This document shows positions 56,572 through 64,000 of a DNA stretch of 64,000 bases, one piece after another (positions within the stretch are counted from its first letter, which is position 1; the number at the start of each line of letters is the position of its first letter). The DNA is from Planotetraspora phitsanulokensis (GTDB lineage Bacteria > Actinomycetota > Actinomycetes > Streptosporangiales > Streptosporangiaceae). The stretch is from NCBI RefSeq assembly GCF_016863295.1, contig NZ_BOOP01000026.1, positions 62,001 to 126,000 of the forward strand, given 5' to 3'. The position numbers and the translations under genes were made by a program. The notes under the pieces were generated by a model. The model was not told the DNA's origin. It made no database searches and saw nothing but the letters and a program-made list of their open reading frames with translations.

Positions 56572-56949
56572 GTGCTCGAAGACGTCCCCCGCGACCCGTT
56601 CGCGGATGACCCGAACGACCCCGCCGCCGAGCTGGGCGAGCCCGACGACCCGGAGCCGCTCAGCGTCGCCGAGCGGGATGAGGCGCTGACCGACCTCGGC
56701 GACGTGGAGGTCTTCCGTTCCCTACTGGAGCCCCAGGGGGTGCTGGGGCTCGTCCTCGACTGCCCCGAGTGCGGCGAGCAGCACTACTTCGACTGGGATC
56801 TGCTCCGCGGCAACCTTCGCCAGATGATCGACAACGGCCGGCCCCAGGTCCACGAACCGGCCTTCCAGCCCGACCCGTCCGACTACGTCAGCTGGGAGTA
56901 CGCCCGGGGCTACGTGGACGGGGTGATCGACACCGAGGAGAGCCGCTGA
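56572..56949 (+). CDS. DUF5319 family protein
   Basis: A 125-residue soluble acidic protein of the DUF5319 family (M. tuberculosis Rv3412 is the orthologue in the same neighbourhood). The N-terminal half is Asp/Pro/Glu-rich (ADDPNDPAAELGEPDDPEPL). A CPECGEQH segment near residue 62 could bind zinc. HYFDWDLLRGNLRQMIDNG and [14 protein letters not shown] are conserved-looking helices. GTG 56572 has AAGGTGG upstream. Its last 40 bp overlap the convergent RsdA-like gene. Function unknown. Confidence 0.85.
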   Translation: MLEDVPRDPFADDPNDPAAELGEPDDPEPLSVAERDEALTDLGDVEVFRSLLEPQGVLGLVLDCPECGEQHYFDWDLLRGNLRQMIDNGRPQVHEPAFQPDPSDYVSWEYARGYVDGVIDTEESR

Positions 56950-57131
56950 CTCTCCACGTCGGCCACGAGCGCGCCCAGCAGCCGGATCGCGGCGTCGGCG
57001 CCCGAGGCCACCGGCTCACGGCGGGCCAGCCCGTCGAGGATCGCGTCGGTCCGCAGTACGTCGGCCTCCACGTCGGCGTCGCCGTACGACCCGAGGAAGC
57101 GTGCCGGACGACGACGACGTTTCGTGGTCAC
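56910..57131 (-). CDS. 73-residue RsdA-like sigma-factor partner (minimal)
   Basis: A 73-residue protein encoded immediately after the sigma factor; its GTG overlaps the sigma stop codon (GTGA). The N-terminus is basic ([11 protein letters not shown]). Residues ~25-65 ([17 protein letters not shown], then [14 protein letters not shown]) follow the D-x-LLDALA-R pattern that I recall for the sigma-binding segment of RsdA, the anti-SigD factor encoded at this position in M. tuberculosis (Rv3413c). Unlike RsdA (about 300 residues, with a membrane helix) it has no hydrophobic segment. It could be a soluble anti-sigma factor, a remnant, or a separate small regulator. Confidence 0.7.
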   Translation of the reverse strand: MTTKRRRRPARFLGSYGDADVEADVLRTDAILDGLARREPVASGADAAIRLLGALVADVESQRLSSVSITPST

Positions 57132-57784
57132 GCAATCGACTCCAGCTCGGCCAGCTGCCTCAGCCTGGCGAGGGCGCGATGCTGGGCGACCCGGACGGCA
57201 CCTGGTGACATGCCGAGTACATTACCGGTCTCCTCGGCCGAAAGACCCGACACCACCCGAAGGATGAGGAGCTCACGCTGGTTGTCCGGAAGGCGTGACA
57301 GCAGGTCACGGGCGTGCTGCGCCTCGATGTAGCGGACGACGGTCTCCTCCGGCCCGGGCCCCTCGTCCGGCCCGTCCGGCAGGTCCTGCGTCGGCACGGC
57401 GGAGCGGACGGAACTGCGCAGCGCGTCGGCCACCTTGTGCGAGGCGATTCCGAACACGAACGACGCGAACGGCCGGCCCATATCGCGATAACGCGGTAAC
57501 GCGGAAAGAACGGCGATGCACACTTCCTGCGCGACGTCGTCGGCGATGTGGTAATGACCGGAGACCCTGCCCAACCGGGCTCGGCAATAACGCACCACCA
57601 TGGGGCGCAGATGCCCCAGAAGCGATTCGATCGCTCTGCGATCTCCTTGTACGGCAAGGCTGGTCAGTTCCCTGAGGTCGGACTCATCCGATCTCGTCGC
57701 AAGCCTTACCCCAGTTGCGGCGTCGGCGACGCGTCCCTCGGTCACGTTAGGCATGATGCCCGCCACGATCGTGCATGTCGTCAT
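57128..57784 (-). CDS. ECF-like RNA polymerase sigma factor, SigD/ShbA type
   Basis: A 218-residue sigma factor. Region 2 (about 50-120) contains [43 protein letters not shown]. Region 4 (about 160-212) contains [44 protein letters not shown]. Sequence and neighbourhood (DUF5319, RsdA-like gene, groEL1) match mycobacterial SigD and streptomycete ShbA; the latter drives the principal sigma-factor gene hrdB. I keep ATG 57784, though ATG 57754 (GGCGGG 4 nt upstream) is also possible. The RsdA-like gene overlaps its stop codon. Confidence 0.9.
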   Translation of the reverse strand: MTTCTIVAGIMPNVTEGRVADAATGVRLATRSDESDLRELTSLAVQGDRRAIESLLGHLRPMVVRYCRARLGRVSGHYHIADDVAQEVCIAVLSALPRYRDMGRPFASFVFGIASHKVADALRSSVRSAVPTQDLPDGPDEGPGPEETVVRYIEAQHARDLLSRLPDNQRELLILRVVSGLSAEETGNVLGMSPGAVRVAQHRALARLRQLAELESIA

Positions 57785-57852
57785 GGTTGACGGCTACGGA
57801 TTGGTCACATTGACGCGGCGATAACCAGGTGTAATCGACTGAACACAATACC

Positions 57853-57868
57853 GTTGGAACATTCCAAC
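57853..57868. promoter_or_regulatory. Inverted repeat upstream of the sigma-factor gene
   Basis: GTTGGAA (57853-57859) and TTCCAAC (57862-57868) flank 2 bp, giving a near-perfect 16-bp palindrome in an AT-rich stretch about 70 bp before the sigma-factor start. It is a plausible operator; no binding protein can be named. Confidence 0.5.
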
Positions 57869-57918
57869 CAAATGGCCAAATCGTCAGGAATTGTCAGTCG
57901 ACCGACTTCTATAAAGAA

Positions 57919-57953
57919 GTACGGCTCCCGCCTCAGTGAGGCGGGAGCCGTAC
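57919..57953 (-). terminator. Intrinsic terminator of groEL1
   Basis: A 17-bp perfect inverted repeat (GTACGGCTCCCGCCTCA, 57919-57935, and its complement 57937-57953) with a very short loop. In the direction of groEL transcription it is followed by TTCTTTATAG. It begins 39 bp past the groEL stop codon. It is the clearest Rho-independent terminator in the window. Confidence 0.88.
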
Positions 57954-57991
57954 CGCATTCTCAGGCGCCTCCCCCAGGGAAGGCTCGGGTG

Positions 57992-59617
<1,626 letters not shown>

Positions 59618-59640
59618 TCAAGTCTCCTTATAAGCGCACG

Positions 59641-59671
59641 GGAGCCCCGGGCGCGAACGTCCCGGGGCTCC
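59641..59671 (-). promoter_or_regulatory. 11-bp hairpin between groES and groEL1
   Basis: GGAGCCCCGGG (59641-59651) and CCCGGGGCTCC (59661-59671) pair perfectly around 9 nt, in the 70-bp gap between groES and groEL1. It could be a processing or attenuation element that sets GroES and GroEL levels apart. The groEL1 ribosome-binding site AAGGAG lies beyond it. Confidence 0.65.
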
Positions 59672-59687
59672 TCATGCTTGGCGCAGC

Positions 59688-59999
59688 CTACTTCTCGATG
59701 ATGGCGAGCACGTCGCGGGCCGAGAGCACCAGGTACTCCTCGCCGCCGTACTTGACCTCGGTGCCGCCGTACTTGCTGTAGAGGACGACGTCGCCCTCCT
59801 TGACGTCGAGCGGAATGCGCTTCTCGCCGTCCTCGTCCCAGTTGCCGGGGCCTACAGCGAGGACCCGACCCTCCTGGGGCTTCTCCTTGGCGGTGTCCGG
59901 GATGACCAGACCGGAAGCGGTGGTCTGCTCAGCCTCGAGCGGCTGGACCACGATGCGGTCACCAAGCGGCTTAACGGGAACCTTAGTGGCGGTCGTCAC
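59688..59999 (-). CDS. groES: Co-chaperonin GroES
   Basis: A 103-residue 10-kDa co-chaperonin. It starts [20 protein letters not shown], with the mobile-loop segment [19 protein letters not shown] and the C-terminal [13 protein letters not shown]. It caps GroEL rings. First gene of the groES-groEL1 operon, 90 bp downstream of a CIRCE element, so the operon is expected to be HrcA-repressed. Confidence 0.97.
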   Translation of the reverse strand: MTTATKVPVKPLGDRIVVQPLEAEQTTASGLVIPDTAKEKPQEGRVLAVGPGNWDEDGEKRIPLDVKEGDVVLYSKYGGTEVKYGGEEYLVLSARDVLAIIEK

Positions 60000-60403
60000 G
60001 ATCGGACCTCCCCTTCAGATTGCGATGAATGAGCTGAAGAGGCGACCAGCGGCCTGCCGTCGCGGGTGTCAGACCTGCCTCGTCGCATGTTGGCACTCTC
60101 GATAGGCGAGTGCCAACACGAAACAGTATGCAAGGGGGCCGTGACAGTCAACACGAACCCACGCCGCAGGTCATCTCGCTTTCCGGACGCACCGGACAAG
60201 CCCCCTGGGCCACGGTGCTCGCCGTGCGGGCCGCCGGAATCACGGTACCGACCGCTGAGACCGCCCCGCCGACCGCCGGGGCCACCGTGCCGACCGCTGG
60301 GTCCGCCCCGCCGACAGGCCGGGACCGCCGGGCGGGCCGTCCTCCCTCCGGTGACCCATGGGCGCGGCGCCGGCCGTACGGCGAGGCGCTAACGTCGGGA
60401 GGC
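60000..60403. other. 404-bp divergent region between groES and a methyltransferase
   Basis: It contains the CIRCE element (60090-60116). An imperfect ~42-bp duplication follows (about 60237-60320, each copy with CCGACCGCTG and CCGCCCCGCCGAC). A possible promoter element TAACGT (60390-60395) and GGGAGG (60397-60402) stand before the methyltransferase start. An open frame runs through part of it, but its residues are Pro/Thr/Ala repeats and its only upstream ATG overlaps CIRCE. Confidence 0.6.
60090..60116 (-). promoter_or_regulatory. CIRCE element (HrcA operator)
   Basis: TTGGCACTC-N9-GAGTGCCAA, a perfect 9-bp inverted repeat that extends one further G-C pair on each side. It is the textbook CIRCE operator of the HrcA repressor and lies upstream of groES. 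Confidence 0.95.
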
Positions 60404-61741
60404 GTGGACCTCGTGGCATTTCGCGACCTGCTCGAACCGGCCGGGCAGAAGGCCCTGGCGCAGGCCGTCGAGCTGGCGGAGGCGGGGGCAGATCCGATCG
60501 TGGCGGCAACCACTCTCCGTAAAAGCCACCCGCCCGAGCTCACCGCGGCCGCGCTCACCCAGGCCTCGCTGCGGCGGCGGGCGGAGGCCAAGTTCGGCGC
60601 GGACGCCGCCGTGATGTATTTCACGCCCCACGGACTGGAGCAGGCCACCCGCACGGAGGTCGCGGCCCACCGCGCCCGTCGCGCCCGCCTGCTCGCCGCG
60701 CCCGCCGCCGGCCCCGTCACGGCATCGGCCACCCGGCCGGCCCGGGAAACGGCCGTGGACCCGGTCACGGACCCGGTCACGGACCCGGTCACGGACCCGG
60801 TCACGGACCCGGCCGCCGGACCAGCCGAGGAACCGGTCACGGGACCGGCTCCGGAGCCGGTCGCGAGGGTCCTCGACGTGTGCTGCGGCATCGGCGGAGA
60901 CGTCATCGCGCTCGCCCGCGCCGGGTTCGCCGTCGACGCCGTCGACCTCGACCCGCTGACCGTGGAGGTCGCCAGGGCCAACGCCGAGGCGCTGGGGTTG
61001 TCCGCCCTCGTCGGCGTCCGCACCGCCGACGCTCTCGAGACCGATCCGTCCGGATACGACCTGCTCTTCGCCGACCCGGCGAGGCGGGGGGCCAGGGGAC
61101 GGATCTTCGACCCGATGGCCTACTCCCCCACCTGGCCCGCCGTGCTCGACCTGGTCTCCCGGGCGCGCACGGCCTGCCTCAAGGTCGCGCCGGGCATCCC
61201 GCACGAACTCGTCCCCGAGGGGGCGGAGGCCGAGTGGATCTCCCACAGGAGAGAGGTCAAGGAGGCGGCCATCTGGGTCGGCACGCAGGCGAGCGGGCGG
61301 CGCGCGACCATGCTGCCGTCCGGCGCGACGCTCACGTCCTCCGGCGCCGAGGCCGAGACGGGACCGGTGGGCCGCTACCTCTACGAACCCGACGGCGCGG
61401 CGGTCCGGGCGCATCTGGTCGCCGAGGTGGCCGCGATGGTCGGCGGGCGCCTGCTCGACCCGCGGATCGCCTACATCACCGGCGACGGCCGGGTGGCCAC
61501 GGAATGGGCGTCCTGTTACGAGGTCACCGACATGATGCCCTTCTCGCTCAAGCACCTCCGGAGCGCGCTGAGAAACCGGAAAGTCGGGAACGTCACCATC
61601 AAGAAACGCGGTTCCGCCGTCGATATCGAGCGATTGCGGAAAGACCTCCGGCTTTCCGGTGGAAATTCAGCGGTCGTCGTTCTCACCCGTATCGACGACC
61701 GGCCGTACGTGTTGCTGTGCGACACCGCCGACCAGCACTGA
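60404..61741 (+). CDS. SAM-dependent methyltransferase with THUMP-like C-terminus
   Basis: A 445-residue protein. The N-terminal helical part (VDLVAFRDLLEPAGQKALAQ) is followed by a DPVT-repeat linker (about 118-137). A Rossmann methyltransferase fold then begins at VLDVCCGIGGDVI (156-168), with VDAVDLDP and DLLFADPARRGARGR as motifs II and IV. The C-terminal ~70 residues match the THUMP-like domain that accompanies such enzymes. The target is probably RNA but unproven. GTG 60404 gives the N-terminus I expect for this family; GTG 60413 has better spacing from GGGAGG. It is transcribed divergently from groES. Confidence 0.85.
   Translation: MDLVAFRDLLEPAGQKALAQAVELAEAGADPIVAATTLRKSHPPELTAAALTQASLRRRAEAKFGADAAVMYFTPHGLEQATRTEVAAHRARRARLLAAPAAGPVTASATRPARETAVDPVTDPVTDPVTDPVTDPAAGPAEEPVTGPAPEPVARVLDVCCGIGGDVIALARAGFAVDAVDLDPLTVEVARANAEALGLSALVGVRTADALETDPSGYDLLFADPARRGARGRIFDPMAYSPTWPAVLDLVSRARTACLKVAPGIPHELVPEGAEAEWISHRREVKEAAIWVGTQASGRRATMLPSGATLTSSGAEAETGPVGRYLYEPDGAAVRAHLVAEVAAMVGGRLLDPRIAYITGDGRVATEWASCYEVTDMMPFSLKHLRSALRNRKVGNVTIKKRGSAVDIERLRKDLRLSGGNSAVVVLTRIDDRPYVLLCDTADQH
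60757..60812 (+). repeat. In-frame 12-bp tandem repeat in the methyltransferase
   Basis: GGACCCGGTCAC is repeated four times perfectly (60757, 60769, 60781, 60793), with a partial fifth copy at 60805. It encodes (DPVT)4 in the hinge between the N-terminal helices and the Rossmann domain. Perfect conservation at the DNA level suggests recent slippage. Confidence 0.9.
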
Positions 61742-61905
61742 CCGCATCAATCCCGGCAATTCATCGAGAATTGCGATCTTTTACAGTCCACCCGAAAGCC
61801 GCGCCACTCAGGGCCTACAGTTGGCCGCGCGGTCTGTTTCCCCTGTTCGTTCATTTCCGCGAGATCGGGCCGATACCACCGCCTCAGCGAGTGAAGGAGC
61901 TTTCG

Positions 61906-62718
61906 GTGGACCATTCCAGCCACACCCTCCTCCAGGCGGGCAGCCAGACCGCCATCTCCGACCGGATGCGCGAACTCCTGGCCCGCGCGGCTCAGGACCA
62001 CGTCTACGAGCAGCGGACGCAGGGGGCCGTGCTCGACGAGATCCGGCAGCGTCTGGAGGGCATGGAGTGGCTGCTGCGCGAGGTCCGCGAGCGTGAGCTC
62101 GGCGGCCTGAGCGGCGCCGTGGAGAACGTGGCGGGACGGCTCGAGGACATGACCACCCGGCCGCCGGCCTGGGCCGAGGCCCTCGCCCAGCATGTCGAGT
62201 CGCTGCGCGAGCACGTGGACGAGGTCAGGGGCCGCACCCAGGACGTCGCGGACCAGATGTCCGCCGTCGGCCAGCGCCTCGGCCAGGTCCACGCGAGCAT
62301 GGAGGCCGCGGCGGGCCGGTTCACCCGCCTCGACAAGGCCGTCACCGAGGTGGTCCAGCGGGTCGAGAGCCTGGAGGCCGCCGTCCTGGGCCGGCTCGAC
62401 GCCGTGGACGAGCGGCTGGAGGCGGCGAGCGAGCGCGTCGGAGGGCTGCCCGCGGAGCTCGAGGTCGCCGAGCTGCGCGCCGCCGTCGCCGAGATGGGCG
62501 TCGAGGTCGGCGCCACCGCGAGCTCGATCGCACCCCTCCTCGAGGCGATCAGGAACCGGCCCGGCCTCGAAGAACTCGCGGACACCGTCTCAGACGCGAC
62601 GAGCCGGGTCGTGGAGCCCGTCCACGGCGACGTGGCCCGGCGGCTGGCCGCGCTCGAGGAGACCATGCTGGCGCTCGCCGAGGCCCTGCTGCGCCCCGTT
62701 CGCTCCTCCGGCGACTGA
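61906..62718 (+). CDS. Predicted coiled-coil protein of unknown function
   Basis: A 270-residue Ala/Glu/Arg-rich protein. After a short leader (DHSSHTLLQAGSQTAISDRM), nearly all of it is helical with heptad-like spacing (VENVAGRLEDM, VESLREHVDEVRG, TRLDKAVTEVVQRVESLEAA, RLDAVDERLEAASERVGGL), so it is probably a long coiled coil. No signal peptide, membrane helix or enzyme motif is seen. GTG 61906 has AAGGAG 6 nt upstream. It lies between the methyltransferase and the convergent tsaD gene. It could be a cytoskeletal or scaffolding component; no family is recognised. Confidence 0.75.
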   Translation: MDHSSHTLLQAGSQTAISDRMRELLARAAQDHVYEQRTQGAVLDEIRQRLEGMEWLLREVRERELGGLSGAVENVAGRLEDMTTRPPAWAEALAQHVESLREHVDEVRGRTQDVADQMSAVGQRLGQVHASMEAAAGRFTRLDKAVTEVVQRVESLEAAVLGRLDAVDERLEAASERVGGLPAELEVAELRAAVAEMGVEVGATASSIAPLLEAIRNRPGLEELADTVSDATSRVVEPVHGDVARRLAALEETMLALAEALLRPVRSSGD

Positions 62719-62811
62719 TCACCGATCGCCCACGGCGAAACCACCCGCGTACGACCGCTGCGCGAAACGATCAGGACGCGCGAGTCGCCTGATGTGAACG
62801 GCCGGGACCGG

Positions 62812-63849
62812 TCAGACGTGGACGGTCGTGATCGGGAGCGACGAGTCCGCGGGGATCTCCAGGGTGGAGGGCGCGGTGCCGGCGGCGACCAGCTCCGATC
62901 CCAGTGCGGCCACCATGGCGCCGTTGTCGGTGCACAGTCCCGGCCGCGGGACCCTCAGCCGCACGCCCGCGGCGTCGCACCGCTCCTGAGCCAGTGCGCG
63001 GAGCCGGGAGTTGGCCGCCACTCCGCCACCGATCAGCAGGTCCTCGACGCCGTGACGGGCACACGCCTGGAGGGCCTTGCGGGTGAGCACGTCGACGACG
63101 GCCTCCTGGAACGACGCGGCGACGTCGTGGACCGGCACGGACTCGCCCGCGGCCGTACGGGCCTCCACCCAGCGGGCGACCGCCGTCTTCAGGCCGGAGA
63201 AGGAGAAGTCCAGCGTGCCGTCGTCGTACTTGCCCCGCGGGAAGGCGACGGCCGTCCCGGAGCCTTCGCGGGCCGCGCGGTCGATGTACGGGCCTCCGGG
63301 GAACGGCAGGCCGAGCACCCGCGCCACCTTGTCGAACGCCTCCCCGGCCGCGTCGTCGACGGTGGAGCCGAGCGAGACGACCTCCCGCGCCACGTCGGGC
63401 ACGAGCAGCAGCGAGGAGTGGCCGCCCGAGACCAGCAGCGCGATGGCGGGCTTCGGCAGCGGTCCGTGTTCGAGCTGGTCGACGGCCACGTGCGCGGCCA
63501 GGTGGTTGACGCCGTACAGCGGGACGCCGAGCCCCATGGCGTAGGCCTTGGCGGCGGCGACGCCGACAAGCAGTGCGCCGGCGAGCCCGGGGCCAGCTGT
63601 GACGGCGACCGCGTCGATGTCCGAGAAGCGCAGGCCCGCCTTGGCGAGCGCGCTTTCCACCGTCGGCGTCATGGCCTCCAGGTGGGCGCGTGAGGCCACC
63701 TCGGGCACGACGCCGCCGAACCTCGCGTGCTCCTCCATGCTGGAGGCGATCGTGTCCGCGAGCAGCGTGTGACCGCGGACGATGCCGACGCCGGTCTCGT
63801 CGCAGGACGTCTCGATCCCCAGGACGATCGGCTCGTCAGCTCCGCTCAT
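62812..63849 (-). CDS. tsaD: tRNA N6-adenosine threonylcarbamoyltransferase TsaD
   Basis: A 345-residue Kae1/TsaD protein. The N-terminus [16 protein letters not shown] and the iron-binding histidines His116 and His120 (NHLAAH) are intact. [11 protein letters not shown] and the glycine-rich [13 protein letters not shown] follow; the last is the nucleotide-binding region. With TsaB, TsaC and TsaE it makes t6A37 in tRNAs that read ANN codons. Its start overlaps the rimI stop by 14 bp. The order groES-tsaD-rimI matches M. tuberculosis Rv3418c-Rv3420c, with two extra genes inserted here. Confidence 0.97.
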   Translation of the reverse strand: MSGADEPIVLGIETSCDETGVGIVRGHTLLADTIASSMEEHARFGGVVPEVASRAHLEAMTPTVESALAKAGLRFSDIDAVAVTAGPGLAGALLVGVAAAKAYAMGLGVPLYGVNHLAAHVAVDQLEHGPLPKPAIALLVSGGHSSLLLVPDVAREVVSLGSTVDDAAGEAFDKVARVLGLPFPGGPYIDRAAREGSGTAVAFPRGKYDDGTLDFSFSGLKTAVARWVEARTAAGESVPVHDVAASFQEAVVDVLTRKALQACARHGVEDLLIGGGVAANSRLRALAQERCDAAGVRLRVPRPGLCTDNGAMVAALGSELVAAGTAPSTLEIPADSSLPITTVHV

Positions 63850-64000
63850 GCCCTGTCCCCTCGCCCTCGAGTTTCTTCATCATCGTGATGGCGTCGGTCC
63901 CGTCCTCGTAGTAGCGGCGCCGCACGCCGAGCCGCTCGAAGCCGAATCGCTCGTACATGGCCTGGGCGGGCTCGTTGTCCGACCGCACCTCGAGGAAGAC
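63836..64000 (-). CDS. rimI: Ribosomal-protein alanine N-acetyltransferase RimI, C-terminal fragment
   Basis: The last 54 codons of a GNAT acetyltransferase; the rest is beyond the right edge. [19 protein letters not shown] is the typical RimI acetyl-CoA motif (motif B, with the conserved YERFGF). [18 protein letters not shown] is the normal family C-terminus. RimI acetylates the N-terminus of ribosomal protein S18. The stop codon lies inside tsaD, 14 bp into it, so the two are translationally coupled. Confidence 0.9.
   Translation of the reverse strand, partial: VFLEVRSDNEPAQAMYERFGFERLGVRRRYYEDGTDAITMMKKLEGEGTGHERS

Overview
The window is a stretch of chromosome from a high-G+C actinobacterium. 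Third codon positions are strongly G/C, GTG and TTG starts are common, and long shadow frames run opposite most genes. Gene content and neighbourhoods fit Actinomycetia, and I would guess a Streptosporangiales-type organism; no rRNA or other taxonomic marker is present to prove it. I saw no tRNA or rRNA gene, insertion sequence, prophage or CRISPR array.

Layout. (1) About 1-7.9 kb is a conserved housekeeping block: purN (partial), a small membrane protein, a PerM/DUF6350 membrane protein, sucD-sucC, a stand-alone B12-binding protein and the helicase pcrA. The same set (uvrD1, sucC, sucD, perM, purN) lies together in Mycobacterium tuberculosis. (2) About 8-22.3 kb is mixed: a PIG-L deacetylase, an orphan FetB-like permease, a GCS2 ligase/zinc lipoprotease/CAAX protease operon, a PspC-containing sensor kinase with LuxR regulator facing a PspC/LiaF-like protein, and a form II CO-dehydrogenase-type operon (S-L-M order) followed by coxG. 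(3) About 22.4-40.4 kb is a surface-glycopolymer cluster: sulfotransferase, CDP-alcohol phosphatidyltransferase, Stealth sugar-phosphotransferase, GT-C membrane transferase, two giant GT2-TagF fusions, three more GT2 proteins and an acyltransferase. (4) About 40.5-64 kb carries guaA, a regulator/hydrolase pair, a ChoD-like oxidoreductase with a semialdehyde dehydrogenase, a beta-propeller lipoprotein, glpD, nagA, guaB3, guaB2, a TrmB/LuxR regulator, a DUF5319 protein, an ECF-like sigma factor (SigD/ShbA type) with a tiny partner, groEL1, groES under a CIRCE element, a methyltransferase, a coiled-coil protein, tsaD and rimI (partial). The order choD-guaB3-guaB2-DUF5319-rsdA-sigD-groEL1-groES-tsaD-rimI matches M. 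tuberculosis Rv3409c-Rv3420c, with insertions.

The most interesting signal is in the polymer cluster. The two tandem GT2-TagF fusions have reciprocally degraded active sites. One keeps the glycerophosphotransferase motifs but has lost the GT2 motifs; the other keeps the GT2 motifs but has lost the second transferase histidine. They may work as a split pair. The second point is the 73-residue partner of the sigma factor. It looks like the sigma-binding part of RsdA without the membrane anchor or periplasmic domain.
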